Shown here: one piece after another, positions 44,171-57,004 of the stretch
Position numbering within the stretch: position 1 is the stretch's first letter
How the letters are laid out: every line of letters starts with the position of its first letter
From: Streptomyces sp. NBC_01224
Lineage (GTDB): Bacteria > Actinomycetota > Actinomycetes > Streptomycetales > Streptomycetaceae
Direction of reading: 5' to 3'
NCBI RefSeq assembly: GCF_036002945.1
Contig: NZ_CP108529.1
Coordinates: 7,435,001 to 7,499,000 of the forward strand
DNA length: 64,000 nucleotides
Made by a program: the position numbers and the translations under genes
Notes under the pieces: model-generated
Told to the model about the DNA's origin: nothing
What the model saw: the letters and a program-made list of their open reading frames with translations, nothing else
Databases searched by the model: none

Positions 44171-44178
<8 letters not shown>
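43036..44178 (+). CDS. carA: Carbamoyl-phosphate synthase small (glutaminase) subunit
   Basis: 380 aa. Supplies ammonia from glutamine to CarB. The N-terminal CPSase_sm domain has TGMTGYQETLTDPSY; the C-terminal glutaminase has the nucleophile Cys in FGICFGNQILG and His-Glu in QYHPEAAAGPHD. The nucleophile loop reads GNQ where many enzymes have GHQ. ATGA overlap with the preceding gene; the stop lies 8 nt inside carB. Confidence 0.97.
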
Positions 44179-47479
<3,301 letters not shown>

Positions 47480-47490
47480 CAGGCCCAGCA

Positions 47491-47516
47491 GGGGGACACC
47501 GGAAACGGTGTCCCCC
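47491..47516 (+). terminator. GAAA-tetraloop hairpin between carB and pyrD
   Basis: gggggacaccg-gaaa-cggtgtccccc, a perfect 11-bp stem with a GNRA tetraloop, in the 65-bp carB-pyrD gap. It could attenuate or stabilise the transcript rather than end it, since pyrD and pyrF lie downstream without an obvious promoter. Confidence 0.7.
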
Positions 47517-47544
47517 TCTCTGTGAGGACACCGAGGACACCCCG

Positions 47545-48650
<1,106 letters not shown>

Positions 48651-48654
<4 letters not shown>

Positions 48655-49490
48655 TCCCGGAACCGTTCGGCGCACGCCTGCGCCGCGCCATGGACACCCG
48701 CGGGCCGCTCTGTGTCGGCATCGACCCGCACGCCTCGCTCCTCACCGCCTGGGGCCTGAACGACGACGTCGCAGGTCTGGAGCACTTCACGCGTACGGTC
48801 GTCGAGGCACTGGCGGACCGGGTCGCCGTCCTCAAGCCGCAGTCCGCGTTCTTCGAGCGCTTCGGCTCGCGTGGCATCGCGGTCCTGGAGAAGGCCGTCG
48901 AGGAGGCGCGGGCGGCCGGTGCACTCGTCCTGATGGATGCCAAGCGCGGAGACATCGGCTCCACCATGGGTGCCTACGCTGCGACCTATCTGGACAAGGA
49001 GTCGCCGCTGTTCTCGGACGCGGTCACCGTGTCGCCGTACCTCGGCTTCGGTTCGCTGCGCCCGGCGCTCGACGCGGCCGTCCTCTCCGGCGCGGGCGTC
49101 TTCGTGCTCGCCCTGACCTCCAACCCGGAGGGAGCGGAGGTTCAGCGCGCCACCGCCGCCGACGGTCGTTCGCTGGCCCAGCTGATGCTCGACCACATGG
49201 CCGCCGAGAACGAGGGAGCCACCCCGCTCGGCTCCGTCGGCGCGGTGGTCGGTGCCACGCTCGGGGACGCGGGCGTCAATCTCGCCATCAACGGCCCCCT
49301 GCTCGCCCCCGGGATCGGGGCCCAGGGTGCGACGCCCGCGGATCTGCCCGGTGTCTTCGGCGACGCGGTGGGCAATGTGGTGCCCAGTGTGAGCCGCGGC
49401 GTACTGAGCCAGGGACCGGACGTGGCAGGGCTGCGCGCAGCCGCCGAACGGCTCACGGACGAGGTCCGGGCAGCCGTCGCAGGTAGGTGA
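48651..49490 (+). CDS. pyrF: Orotidine 5'-phosphate decarboxylase
   Basis: 279 aa, the longer type-2 (mycobacterial-like) OMPDC. GPLCVGIDPHASLLTAWGL carries the first Asp, LKPQSAFFERFG the substrate Lys, and LVLMDAKRGDIGSTM the catalytic D-K-x-x-D. Makes UMP, closing the operon. ATG 48651 overlaps the pyrD stop. Confidence 0.97.
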
Positions 49491-49554
49491 ACATGCCACG
49501 TAACAGCGGGTTGACTGAATCCTGACCAAAAAACTCGGTTGTTATGCCTGAAAT

Positions 49555-49586
49555 GTCCTGGTCGGCTGAGGCTGACCAGGACTTTT
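49555..49586 (+). terminator. Intrinsic terminator after the pyr operon
   Basis: 12-bp stem with one mismatch (gtcctggtcggc/gctgaccaggac), TGAG loop, followed by tttt. It lies in the 244-bp pyrF-sIHF gap, which otherwise holds a possible TAGTCT -10 at about 49622. Confidence 0.75.
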
Positions 49587-49734
49587 CGTTGGTTCTCGCT
49601 GACTCGAGCGGTCTTGGCCGCTAGTCTCCGTCGAGAGCCGACGTACGCAAGTTGTCCGTCGCTCACCTGGTGTGGAGCGTCCAGCTTCCTCACCGGTCCG
49701 TATCCGACAGATCGACATCCGAGGTGACGTAGGC

Positions 49735-50058
49735 GTGGCTCTTCCGCCCCTTACCCCTGAACAGCGCGCAGCCGCGCTCGAAAAGGCCGCCGCGGCTCGC
49801 CGGGAGCGGGCCGAGGTCAAGAATCGACTCAAGCACTCCGGCGCCTCCCTCCACGAGGTCATCAAGCAGGGCCAGGAGAACGACGTCATCGGCAAGATGA
49901 AGGTCTCTGCCCTCCTGGAGTCCCTGCCGGGCGTGGGCAAGGTCCGCGCCAAGCAGATCATGGAGCGGCTCGGCATCTCCGAGAGCCGCCGGGTCCGGGG
50001 TCTCGGCTCCAACCAGATCGCATCCCTGGAGCGAGAGTTCGGCGGCAGCGCCGCCTGA
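49735..50058 (+). CDS. sihF: Actinobacterial integration host factor sIHF/mIHF
   Basis: 107 aa nucleoid-associated protein, unrelated to E. coli HU/IHF. ALPPLTPEQRAAALEKAAAA starts a long helix; the helix-two-turn-helix DNA-binding part is SLPGVGKVRAKQIMERLGIS followed by the basic SRRVRGLGSNQIASLEREFG. In S. coelicolor sIHF affects nucleoid compaction, sporulation and antibiotic production. GTG 49735 gives the known family length; longer in-frame starts do not. Placed just upstream of gmk as usual. Confidence 0.96.
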   Translation: MALPPLTPEQRAAALEKAAAARRERAEVKNRLKHSGASLHEVIKQGQENDVIGKMKVSALLESLPGVGKVRAKQIMERLGISESRRVRGLGSNQIASLEREFGGSAA

Positions 50059-50059
50059 C

Positions 50060-50081
50060 GTTCTCAGGCACCCCTGAGAAC
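50060..50081 (+). terminator. Hairpin between sIHF and gmk
   Basis: gttctcagg-cacc-cctgagaac, a perfect 9-bp stem with a 4-nt loop, 1 bp after the sIHF stop and just before the gmk -10. Confidence 0.7.
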
Positions 50082-50084
50082 CTG

Positions 50085-50090
50085 GATAAT
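50085..50090 (+). promoter_or_regulatory. Putative -10 (GATAAT) of leaderless gmk
   Basis: GATAAT (5 of 6 to TATAAT) ends 6 nt before the gmk ATG; no Shine-Dalgarno. Confidence 0.5.
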
Positions 50091-50096
50091 CGCTTC

Positions 50097-50714
50097 ATGG
50101 CTGCAACATCCCGGGGGACGTCCCCCGTACCCCCGGACGTACGTCCGCGGCTGACCGTGCTCTCCGGCCCCTCGGGCGTCGGCAAGAGCACGGTCGTCGC
50201 CCATATGCGCAAGGCCCACCCCGAGGTATGGCTCTCGGTGTCGGCGACAACCCGCAAGCCGCGCCCCGGCGAGCGCAACGGTGTCCACTACTTTTTCGTG
50301 GACAACGACGAGTTCGACAAGCTGATCGCCAATGGCGAGCTGCTGGAGTGGGCCGAGTTCGCCGGCAACCGGTACGGCACGCCGCGCCGTGCCGTGCTCG
50401 ACCGCCTGGAGGCGGGCGAGCCGGTGCTGCTGGAGATCGATCTCCAGGGCGCCCGGCTGGTCCGGCAGTCGATGTCGGACGCCCGGCTCGTCTTCCTGGC
50501 CCCGCCGAGCTGGGAGGAGCTGGTGCGTCGGCTTACCGGCCGCGGGACCGAATCCGCCGAGGTGATCGAGCGCCGGCTCGCCGCCGCCAGGATCGAACTG
50601 GCTGCCGAGTCCGAGTTCGATACGACGCTGGTCAACACCTCCGTCGAGGACGTGGCACGTGAGCTGCTAGCCTTGATGCTGGAGGTTTCCGGCCACCGTC
50701 CCGGCAGCGACTGA
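50097..50714 (+). CDS. gmk: Guanylate kinase
   Basis: 205 aa. Phosphorylates GMP to GDP. P-loop LSGPSGVGKST (about residues 21-31), GMP-binding SATTRKPRPGERNGVHYFF, and LEIDLQGARLVRQ are visible. The N-terminal ~18 residues are a Pro/Thr-rich extension. ATG 50097 with no ribosome site and a -10 6 nt upstream suggests a leaderless mRNA. Close to relA-linked GTP metabolism only in function, not position; rpoZ follows, an arrangement shared with E. coli. Confidence 0.96.
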   Translation: MAATSRGTSPVPPDVRPRLTVLSGPSGVGKSTVVAHMRKAHPEVWLSVSATTRKPRPGERNGVHYFFVDNDEFDKLIANGELLEWAEFAGNRYGTPRRAVLDRLEAGEPVLLEIDLQGARLVRQSMSDARLVFLAPPSWEELVRRLTGRGTESAEVIERRLAAARIELAAESEFDTTLVNTSVEDVARELLALMLEVSGHRPGSD

Positions 50715-50751
50715 CGCAGCCGACACGCGCGGCAGTACGGAACTCCGCACT

Positions 50752-50769
50752 GTCAAAGATTTCTTTGAC
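50752..50769. other. Perfect 8-bp inverted repeat upstream of rpoZ
   Basis: gtcaaagatttctttgac: arms gtcaaaga and complement, 2-nt spacer, AT-rich compared with surroundings, 25 bp before the rpoZ start. It may be an operator; too weak to be a Streptomyces terminator. Confidence 0.5.
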
Positions 50770-50794
50770 CTTTACCCCCTTCGGAAGGCAGAGA

Positions 50795-51067
50795 GTGTCC
50801 TCTTCCATCACCACGCCCGAGGGCATCATCAACCCGCCGATTGATGAGCTCCTTGAGGCCACCGACTCGAAGTACAGCCTCGTGATCTACGCCGCCAAGC
50901 GCGCGCGCCAGATCAACGCGTACTACTCGCAGCTCGGCGAGGGTCTCCTGGAGTACGTCGGTCCGCTCGTCGACACCCACGTGCACGAGAAGCCGCTCTC
51001 GATCGCGCTCCGCGAGATCAACGCGGGCCTGCTCACCTCCGAGGCCATCGAGGGCCCCGCGCAGTAA
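50795..51067 (+). CDS. rpoZ: RNA polymerase omega subunit
   Basis: 90 aa. Omega assists RNAP assembly by wrapping the beta' C-terminus. IINPPIDELLEATDSKYSLV and YAAKRARQINAYYSQLGEGL are the conserved core; the actinobacterial tail EKPLSIALREINAG is present. GTG 50795 gives the usual 90-residue length and has ggaaggcagag upstream. Followed by a strong terminator. Confidence 0.97.
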   Translation: MSSSITTPEGIINPPIDELLEATDSKYSLVIYAAKRARQINAYYSQLGEGLLEYVGPLVDTHVHEKPLSIALREINAGLLTSEAIEGPAQ

Positions 51068-51084
51068 GCAGGTATTGCACCTTC

Positions 51085-51120
51085 ACCACAGGCCCGGCGG
51101 CCACGGCTGCCGGGCCTGTG
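51085..51120 (+). terminator. Terminator after rpoZ
   Basis: Perfect 13-bp stem (ccacaggcccggc and complement) with a 10-nt loop, 18 bp after the rpoZ stop. Confidence 0.85.
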
Positions 51121-51199
51121 GTGTGTCCGGGGCGACAGCATCGGACCGGGTGCGGTGAGGCAGCATGGGGGTGTTCGTATCCGAGTGCGGGGAGACGCA

Positions 51200-52402
51200 G
51201 TGGACAAGCCGAAGGTCGTTCTTGGGGTCAGCGGGGGCATCGCCGCGTACAAGGCGTGCGAGCTGCTGCGCCGGCTGACCGAGTCCGGTCATGACGTGAG
51301 GGTCGTCCCGACCGAGTCGGCGCTGCACTTCGTGGGGGCGGCCACCTGGTCGGCGCTCTCGGGCCACCCGGTGTCGACGGAGGTCTGGAACGACGTCCAC
51401 GAGGTGCCGCACGTCAGGATCGGGCAGGGAGCCGACCTGGTCGTCGTCGCCCCGGCCACGGCCGACATGCTCGCCAAGGCCGCCCACGGTCTCGCCGACG
51501 ACCTGCTCACCAATACGCTCCTGACCGCCCGCTGTCCTGTCGTCTTCGCGCCCGCCATGCACACCGAGATGTGGGAGCACCCCGCCACCCAGGAGAACGT
51601 CGCCACGCTGCGCCGCCGCGGCGCCGTCGTCATCGAGCCCGCCGTCGGCCGGCTGACCGGCGTCGACACCGGCAAGGGTCGGCTGCCCGACCCCGGGGAG
51701 ATCTTCGAGGTCTGCCGCCGGGTGCTGGCCCGCGGGCCCGTCGAAGCCGACCTGGCCGGCCGTCACGTCGTGATCAGCGCAGGCGGTACGCGAGAGCCGC
51801 TCGACCCGGTGCGCTACCTCGGCAACCGTTCCTCTGGCAAGCAGGGTTTCGCGCTGGCCCGCACCGCGGTCGCCCGCGGCGCCCGGGTCACGCTCATCGA
51901 GGCCAACACCGGTCTGCCGGACCCGGCCGGCGCCGACGTCCTGCACGCAGGGACCGCCATACAGCTGCGCGAGGCCGTGCTGAAGGCCGCCGCGGACGCC
52001 GATGTGGTCGTGATGGCGGCGGCGGTCGCCGACTTCCGTCCCGCCGAGTACGCGACTGGGAAGATCAAGAAGAAGGACGGTCAGGAGCCCGCGCCCATCA
52101 AGCTCGTCCGCAATCCCGACATCCTCGCCGAGGTCGCCGGTGAACGCGCCCGGCCGGACCTGATCGTCGTCGGTTTCGCTGCCGAGACCGACGATGTGCT
52201 CGCCAACGGCCGCGAGAAGCTCCGCCGCAAGGGCTGCGATCTCCTCGTCGTCAATGAGGTGGGGGAGCGCAGGACATTCGGCTCCGAGGAGAACGAAGCG
52301 GTGGTCCTCGCAGCCGACGGCGGCGAGACCCCGGTGCCGTTCGGTCCCAAGGAGGCGCTCGCGGACACGGTCTGGGATCTCGTGTCGTCGCGACTCGGAT
52401 GA
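51200..52402 (+). CDS. coaBC: Bifunctional phosphopantothenoylcysteine decarboxylase/synthase CoaBC
   Basis: 400 aa. The N-terminal CoaC flavoprotein has GVSGGIAAYKACELLRRL, the His-bearing ALHFVGAATWSAL region, and the substrate motif PAMHTEMW. The C-terminal CoaB part (from about residue 185) has ISAGGTREPLDPVRYLGNRS, MAAAVADFRPAEYATGKIKK and the CTP-ligase dimer strand. Two consecutive CoA steps. GTG 51200 with ggggaga upstream. A weak AT-rich hairpin lies just after the stop (about 52427-52466). Confidence 0.96.
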   Translation: MDKPKVVLGVSGGIAAYKACELLRRLTESGHDVRVVPTESALHFVGAATWSALSGHPVSTEVWNDVHEVPHVRIGQGADLVVVAPATADMLAKAAHGLADDLLTNTLLTARCPVVFAPAMHTEMWEHPATQENVATLRRRGAVVIEPAVGRLTGVDTGKGRLPDPGEIFEVCRRVLARGPVEADLAGRHVVISAGGTREPLDPVRYLGNRSSGKQGFALARTAVARGARVTLIEANTGLPDPAGADVLHAGTAIQLREAVLKAAADADVVVMAAAVADFRPAEYATGKIKKKDGQEPAPIKLVRNPDILAEVAGERARPDLIVVGFAAETDDVLANGREKLRRKGCDLLVVNEVGERRTFGSEENEAVVLAADGGETPVPFGPKEALADTVWDLVSSRLG

Positions 52403-52533
52403 AATTCTCGTTTCACACCATCGCGCAAGCCAAAACCCCCGAAATATGGGCGCAAATGGCTTTTTCGGAAGGCGATTTTCGTACAGAGACGGACCGTGCC
52501 GCGGGTCACAGAACTCCCAAAGGGCGAGACACG

Positions 52534-52564
52534 TTGTCCGCCGAGCGGCAGCGACCGATAAACT
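52534..52564 (+). promoter_or_regulatory. Putative metK promoter
   Basis: TTGTCC (52534-52539), 19-bp spacer, TAAACT (52559-52564), giving a leader of about 75 nt before the metK GTG. Part of the 243-bp coaBC-metK gap; no riboswitch class is recognised there. Confidence 0.4.
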
Positions 52565-52645
52565 GACCCCCGGACCGTGCCGGGCGCAGCTCCCGGCCGT
52601 CCGCCAAATGATCAGCCAGCAGCCGCTGCAACCCCAGGGAGCGAT

Positions 52646-53869
52646 GTGTCCCGCCGTCTCTTCACCTCGGAGTCTGTCACCGAGGGTCACCCCGACAAGA
52701 TCGCTGACCAGATCAGCGACACCATTCTCGACGCGCTGCTCCGTGAGGACCCCCGGTCCCGCGTCGCCGTCGAGACCTTGATCACCACCGGTCTGGTGCA
52801 TGTTGCGGGTGAGGTCACGACCAAGGCCTACGCCGACATTCCGACCCTCGTGCGGAACAAGATTCTCGAGATCGGCTACGACTCCTCCAAGAAGGGCTTC
52901 GACGGCGCCTCCTGTGGCGTCTCGGTGTCCATCGGCGCGCAGTCGCCCGACATCGCGCAGGGCGTCGACACCGCGTACGAGAAGCGGGTCGAAGGTTCCG
53001 CCGCAGGTGAAGAAGGGGACGACCTCGACAAGCAGGGCGCCGGCGACCAGGGCCTGATGTTCGGGTACGCCTGCGACGAGACGCCCGAACTCATGCCGCT
53101 CCCGATCTACCTCGCGCACCGGCTCTCGCGCCGGCTCTCCGAGGTCCGCAAGAACGGGACCATCCCGTACCTGCGCCCGGACGGCAAGACCCAGGTCACC
53201 ATCGAGTACGACGGCGACAAGGCCGTCCGTCTCGACACGGTCGTCGTCTCCTCGCAGCACGCCAGCGACATCGACCTCGACTCGCTGCTCGCGCCCGACA
53301 TCCGCGAGTTCGTCGTCGAGCACGTGCTCGCGCAGCTGATCGAGGACGGCATCAAGCTGGACACCGACGGCTACCGGCTGCTGGTCAACCCGACCGGGCG
53401 CTTCGAGATCGGCGGCCCGATGGGTGACGCCGGCCTGACCGGTCGCAAGATCATCATCGACACCTACGGTGGCATGGCCCGCCACGGCGGTGGCGCCTTC
53501 TCGGGCAAGGACCCGTCGAAGGTCGACCGCTCGGCCGCGTACGCCATGCGCTGGGTCGCCAAGAACGTCGTCGCCGCGGGCCTTGCCGCCCGTTGCGAGG
53601 TGCAGGTCGCATACGCGATCGGCAAGGCCGAGCCCGTCGGTCTGTTCGTCGAGACGTTCGGCACCGCCGCGGTCGAGACCGAGAAGATCGAGCACGCCAT
53701 CGGCGAGGTCTTCGACCTCCGCCCGGCCGCGATCATCCGCGACCTCGACCTGCTCCGCCCGATCTACGCCCAGACCGCGGCGTACGGCCACTTCGGCCGT
53801 GAGCTTCCCGACTTCACCTGGGAGCGCACGGACCGCGTGGACGCGCTGCGCACGGCGGCCGGGCTGTAA
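52646..53869 (+). CDS. metK: S-adenosylmethionine synthetase
   Basis: 407 aa. Makes SAM from methionine and ATP. RLFTSESVTEGHPDKIADQI at the start, GAGDQGLMFGYACDETPELM (the flexible-loop hexapeptide region), GGAFSGKDPSKVDRSAAYAM and the C-terminal FGRELPDFTWERTD are diagnostic. GTG 52646 has caggga upstream; the earlier in-frame ATG would add an atypical 23-residue tail. Confidence 0.97.
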   Translation: MSRRLFTSESVTEGHPDKIADQISDTILDALLREDPRSRVAVETLITTGLVHVAGEVTTKAYADIPTLVRNKILEIGYDSSKKGFDGASCGVSVSIGAQSPDIAQGVDTAYEKRVEGSAAGEEGDDLDKQGAGDQGLMFGYACDETPELMPLPIYLAHRLSRRLSEVRKNGTIPYLRPDGKTQVTIEYDGDKAVRLDTVVVSSQHASDIDLDSLLAPDIREFVVEHVLAQLIEDGIKLDTDGYRLLVNPTGRFEIGGPMGDAGLTGRKIIIDTYGGMARHGGGAFSGKDPSKVDRSAAYAMRWVAKNVVAAGLAARCEVQVAYAIGKAEPVGLFVETFGTAAVETEKIEHAIGEVFDLRPAAIIRDLDLLRPIYAQTAAYGHFGRELPDFTWERTDRVDALRTAAGL

Positions 53870-53890
53870 GCCTGCCGCTCCCAGTCTGTA

Positions 53891-53932
53891 CACCGGGGCC
53901 CGGACGCCGCACGCGGTGTCCGGGCCCCGGTG
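53891..53932 (+). terminator. Terminator after metK
   Basis: Perfect 15-bp stem (caccggggcccggac and complement) with a 12-nt GC-rich loop, 21 bp after the stop. Confidence 0.85.
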
Positions 53933-53995
53933 CGTGCGGCCGCCGGTTTGCTCTCGCCGGGGCCGATGTCAGTGGTATCTGGTAGGAATTTGGCT

Positions 53996-56140
53996 GTGAG
54001 CAGCGACAACGAGCGATCCGAGGACCCCGCGGGCGGGGTCCCGGAGCAGCTTGCGCTCATTCGGGAGACGGTACGGAAGGCCAACGTGCCGCGGGCCAAG
54101 CCGCGGACCTGGCGCGGCGCCGCGCTCGCCAAGGAGCTGCCCGTCGCCCGGGTGCTGGTCAACAAGGGCGTGCTCCATCTCGACCAGTACTTCGACTACG
54201 CCGTGCCCGACGAGCTCGACGCCGACGCACAGCCCGGAGTGCGGGTGCGGGTGCGATTCGGGGCCGGAGGGCGCAATGTCCGCGGCGGGCGGCGCGAAGG
54301 GGGCGGCCTGATCGACGGGTTCCTCATCGAGCGGCTCGCCGAATCGGACTACACGGGAGCCCTGGCCGCGCTCGCCTATGTCGTATCGCCCGAACCGGTG
54401 CTGGGACCGGAGCTGCTGGCCCTCTCGCGGGCCGTCGCCGACCGTTACGCGGGCAGCCTCGCCGATGTGCTGCAGCTCGCCGTGCCGCCCCGGAACGGAC
54501 GGGCCGAGTCCAAGCCCTCGCCCGAGCCCCTGCCACCGCCGCCCGCGCCATCGGCGGGGAGCTGGGAGCGGTACGCCCAGGGGCCCGCGTTCCTGCGGGC
54601 GCTGGCCGAGGGCGGTGCGCCCCGGGCCGTATGGACCGCCCTGCCCGGACCGCACTGGCCCCAGGAGATCGCCAGGGCCATGGCCGCGACGCTCGCCTCC
54701 GGGCGCGGCGCGCTCGTCGTCGTGCCGGACGGCCGGACCGCGGGGCGGGTGGATGCCGCGCTCACCGAGCTGCTCGGCGAGGGCCGCCACGCGCTGCTGA
54801 CCGCCGACTCCGGACCGGAGAAGCGGTACCGGGAGTGGCTCGCCGTTCGGCGCGGCTCGGTGCGGGCGGTCGTCGGGACGAGGGCCGCGATGTTCGCACC
54901 CGTCACCGATCTGGGCCTGGTCGCCGTCTGGGACGACGGGGACTCCAGCCACAGCGACGACAATGCCCCCTTCCCGCACGTCCGCGAGGTGCTCGAACTG
55001 CGGGCCGCGCACGGCCGGTGCGCATTCCTGCTCGGTGGTACGAACTGCACCGTGGAGGCCGCCCAGCTGGTGGAGAGCGGCTGGGCGCTGCCGCTGCGCG
55101 CGGACCGGGAGCAGCTGCGCATCGCGGCGCCCCTGGTGCGTACGGTCGGCGACGGGGAGCTGGCGCGGGACGGGGCCGCGAGGGCGGCCCGGCTGCCCAG
55201 CCTGGCCTGGCAGACAGTACGGGACGGGCTGCGCAGCGGTCCCGTCCTGGTCCAGGTGCCGCGCCGCGGATACGCACCCCGGCTGGCTTGCGAGCGCTGC
55301 CGTGAACCCGCCCGGTGCCGGCACTGTGCGGGACCGCTTCAGGCACCTGACCAGCGCGATCTCGACTGCGCTTGGTGCGGGCGGGCCGAGAGTGCCTGGC
55401 ACTGCGTCGCCTGCGGCTCCAGTCGGCTGCGGGCCCAGATCGTCGGCGCCCGCCGCACCGCCGAGGAGCTCGGCCGGGCGTTTCCCGCGGTACCGGTACG
55501 GACGTCGGGCCGCGACCACATCCTGGACTCGGTGCCGGACGCGCCGGCACTGGTCGTCTGCACCCCCGGCGCCGAACCCGTCGCCGAGGGCGGCTATGCG
55601 GCGGCGCTGTTGCTGGACGGCTGGGCGATGGTCGGGCGCCCCGACCTGCGGGCCGGCGAGGAGGCGCTGCGCCGCTGGACGGCCGCGGCCTCGCTGGTGA
55701 GGGGGCAGCCGGAGGGTGGCACGGTGGTGATCGTCGCCGAGCCGACGCTGCGGCCCGTGCAGGCCCTGGTCCGCTGGGACCCGGTCGGACACGCCCGCCG
55801 TGAGCTGGCGGAGCGGGCCGAGCTCGGCTTCCCCCCGGTGTCCCGGATGGCCTCGGTGACCGGCTCGCCGGAGGCGCTCGCCGCGTTTTTCACGGCCGCC
55901 GAACTGCCGCCGGAGGCCGAGGTGCTCGGCCCGGTCCCGGTGCCGGGCGCCGAGCCGGGCAGGCCCCGCAGGCCCTGGGACGCACCGCCGGGGGAGTCCT
56001 GGGAGCGGGCGCTGCTCAGGGTGCCGCCGGGGAGCGGGGCGGCGCTTGCGGCCGCGCTGAAGGCGGCACAGGCGGCGCGGATGTCCAGGGGAGGCGGTGC
56101 GCAGGTCCGGATCAGGGTGGATCCGCCGGACATCGGGTGA
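53996..56140 (+). CDS. priA: Primosomal protein N' PriA (no helicase motifs)
   Basis: 714 aa. N-terminal 3' DNA-binding domain (VLVNKGVLHLDQYFDYAVPD) and the eight-Cys zinc module (CERC, CRHC, CAWC, CVAC within about residues 445-490) are kept. The helicase core is degenerate: where PriA has GVTGSGKTE this protein has TALPGPHWPQE, and the DEEH box is WDDGDSSHS. This is the actinobacterial form expected to lack helicase activity and probably act as a structural loader at restart forks. GTG 53996; an aggaa lies 8 nt upstream. Confidence 0.93.
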   Translation: MSSDNERSEDPAGGVPEQLALIRETVRKANVPRAKPRTWRGAALAKELPVARVLVNKGVLHLDQYFDYAVPDELDADAQPGVRVRVRFGAGGRNVRGGRREGGGLIDGFLIERLAESDYTGALAALAYVVSPEPVLGPELLALSRAVADRYAGSLADVLQLAVPPRNGRAESKPSPEPLPPPPAPSAGSWERYAQGPAFLRALAEGGAPRAVWTALPGPHWPQEIARAMAATLASGRGALVVVPDGRTAGRVDAALTELLGEGRHALLTADSGPEKRYREWLAVRRGSVRAVVGTRAAMFAPVTDLGLVAVWDDGDSSHSDDNAPFPHVREVLELRAAHGRCAFLLGGTNCTVEAAQLVESGWALPLRADREQLRIAAPLVRTVGDGELARDGAARAARLPSLAWQTVRDGLRSGPVLVQVPRRGYAPRLACERCREPARCRHCAGPLQAPDQRDLDCAWCGRAESAWHCVACGSSRLRAQIVGARRTAEELGRAFPAVPVRTSGRDHILDSVPDAPALVVCTPGAEPVAEGGYAAALLLDGWAMVGRPDLRAGEEALRRWTAAASLVRGQPEGGTVVIVAEPTLRPVQALVRWDPVGHARRELAERAELGFPPVSRMASVTGSPEALAAFFTAAELPPEAEVLGPVPVPGAEPGRPRRPWDAPPGESWERALLRVPPGSGAALAAALKAAQAARMSRGGGAQVRIRVDPPDIG

Positions 56141-56177
56141 CGGCTCGGTGGGTGAGGCCGGACGAGAGGAAATGCGG

Positions 56178-56211
56178 CTGCCCCGCCGTGCATCGGGCGC
56201 GGCGGGGGCAG
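56178..56211. terminator. Bidirectional hairpin between priA and the HTH gene
   Basis: ctgccccgccg / cggcgggggcag, 11-bp stem with one bulged base, between two convergent genes. Confidence 0.65.
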
Positions 56212-56224
56212 TGGGGTGGCGTGG

Positions 56225-56773
56225 TCAGCCGTTGCGTGGGCCGGGGAAGATGCCCGGGCGCACGTCCTCGCGCAGGGACGGGCGGTCCGCCGACGGCTGC
56301 GGGGGCATGGAGCGTGCGGCGGGTACGGCGGGCAGCGCGGGCGCACCGGCGGAGCCGGGCGCAATGGGCAGGGGGCGCGGCACCGCGGTCTCCGCGACGG
56401 CCTCGGCCGTTCCCGGCTGCCGGGCGTTGCGGCGGGCGCCGTAGCGGCGGTGCACCGCCTGCTTGGTGACCCCGAGCGCGGAGCCCACCGCGTCCCAGGA
56501 GAAGCCCAGCGAGCGGTCGAAGTCCACTGCCGCGGTGACCAGGGTCTCGACACTGTCCCGCAGCTCCTGGGCCAGCCTGACGGTGGGGGCCGGGGCCCTG
56601 CCGTAGACGACGAAGCCCGTGGACGGGCCGGAGCGGCGCGGACGGTAGACGTTGCCCAGTTGGGCGGTGAGCGTGCGCAGCGCGTCCACCTGCCGCCGGA
56701 CCCGCTCGATGTCCCGCACCAACAGATGCAGGCTGGCCCGCGCTTGGGCGTCGTGGGTTGCGTGGTCGGCCAT
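56225..56773 (-). CDS. Helix-turn-helix protein, Streptomyces type
   Basis: 182 aa. The N-terminal half is helical (ASLHLLVRDIERVRRQVDAL), and a clear HTH is at about residues 90-115 (FSWDAVGSALGVTKQAVHRR). The C-terminal 60 residues are Pro/Ala-rich and probably disordered. The fold suggests a DNA-binding protein; its targets are unknown. ATG 56773 was chosen because the extra upstream residues (to 56821) are unconserved-looking and lack a ribosome site. Convergent with priA, divergent from fmt. Confidence 0.7.
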   Translation of the reverse strand: MADHATHDAQARASLHLLVRDIERVRRQVDALRTLTAQLGNVYRPRRSGPSTGFVVYGRAPAPTVRLAQELRDSVETLVTAAVDFDRSLGFSWDAVGSALGVTKQAVHRRYGARRNARQPGTAEAVAETAVPRPLPIAPGSAGAPALPAVPAARSMPPQPSADRPSLREDVRPGIFPGPRNG

Positions 56774-57004
56774 GAAGAAGCCTCTCGAACCGGCATGGAA
56801 AAAGGGATCGGGCCGCACCATGGCGGCTCGCTTCGGTCAATCTCTCTTGACCAACGCGTCAGCCGGGGATCTGGTCACGGTGCAGGGGCGCGTGTGCATA
56901 TCCAAGGGGCGCGCAGTCATGCGTACGCCCCCTGGCCGCCCGGCCCATAGACTTGTGCGTTGCTCGTCACCGTACGTTTCGGCCCGAGAGGCAGTCAGCC
57001 ACCC

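Noticed and set aside
52403..52645. SAM riboswitch before metK
   Set aside because: No recognisable class-defining helices could be traced by eye; only a generic leader.
53996..56140. Degenerate PriA as evidence of a new inactivation
   Set aside because: Absence of helicase motifs is typical of actinobacterial PriA.
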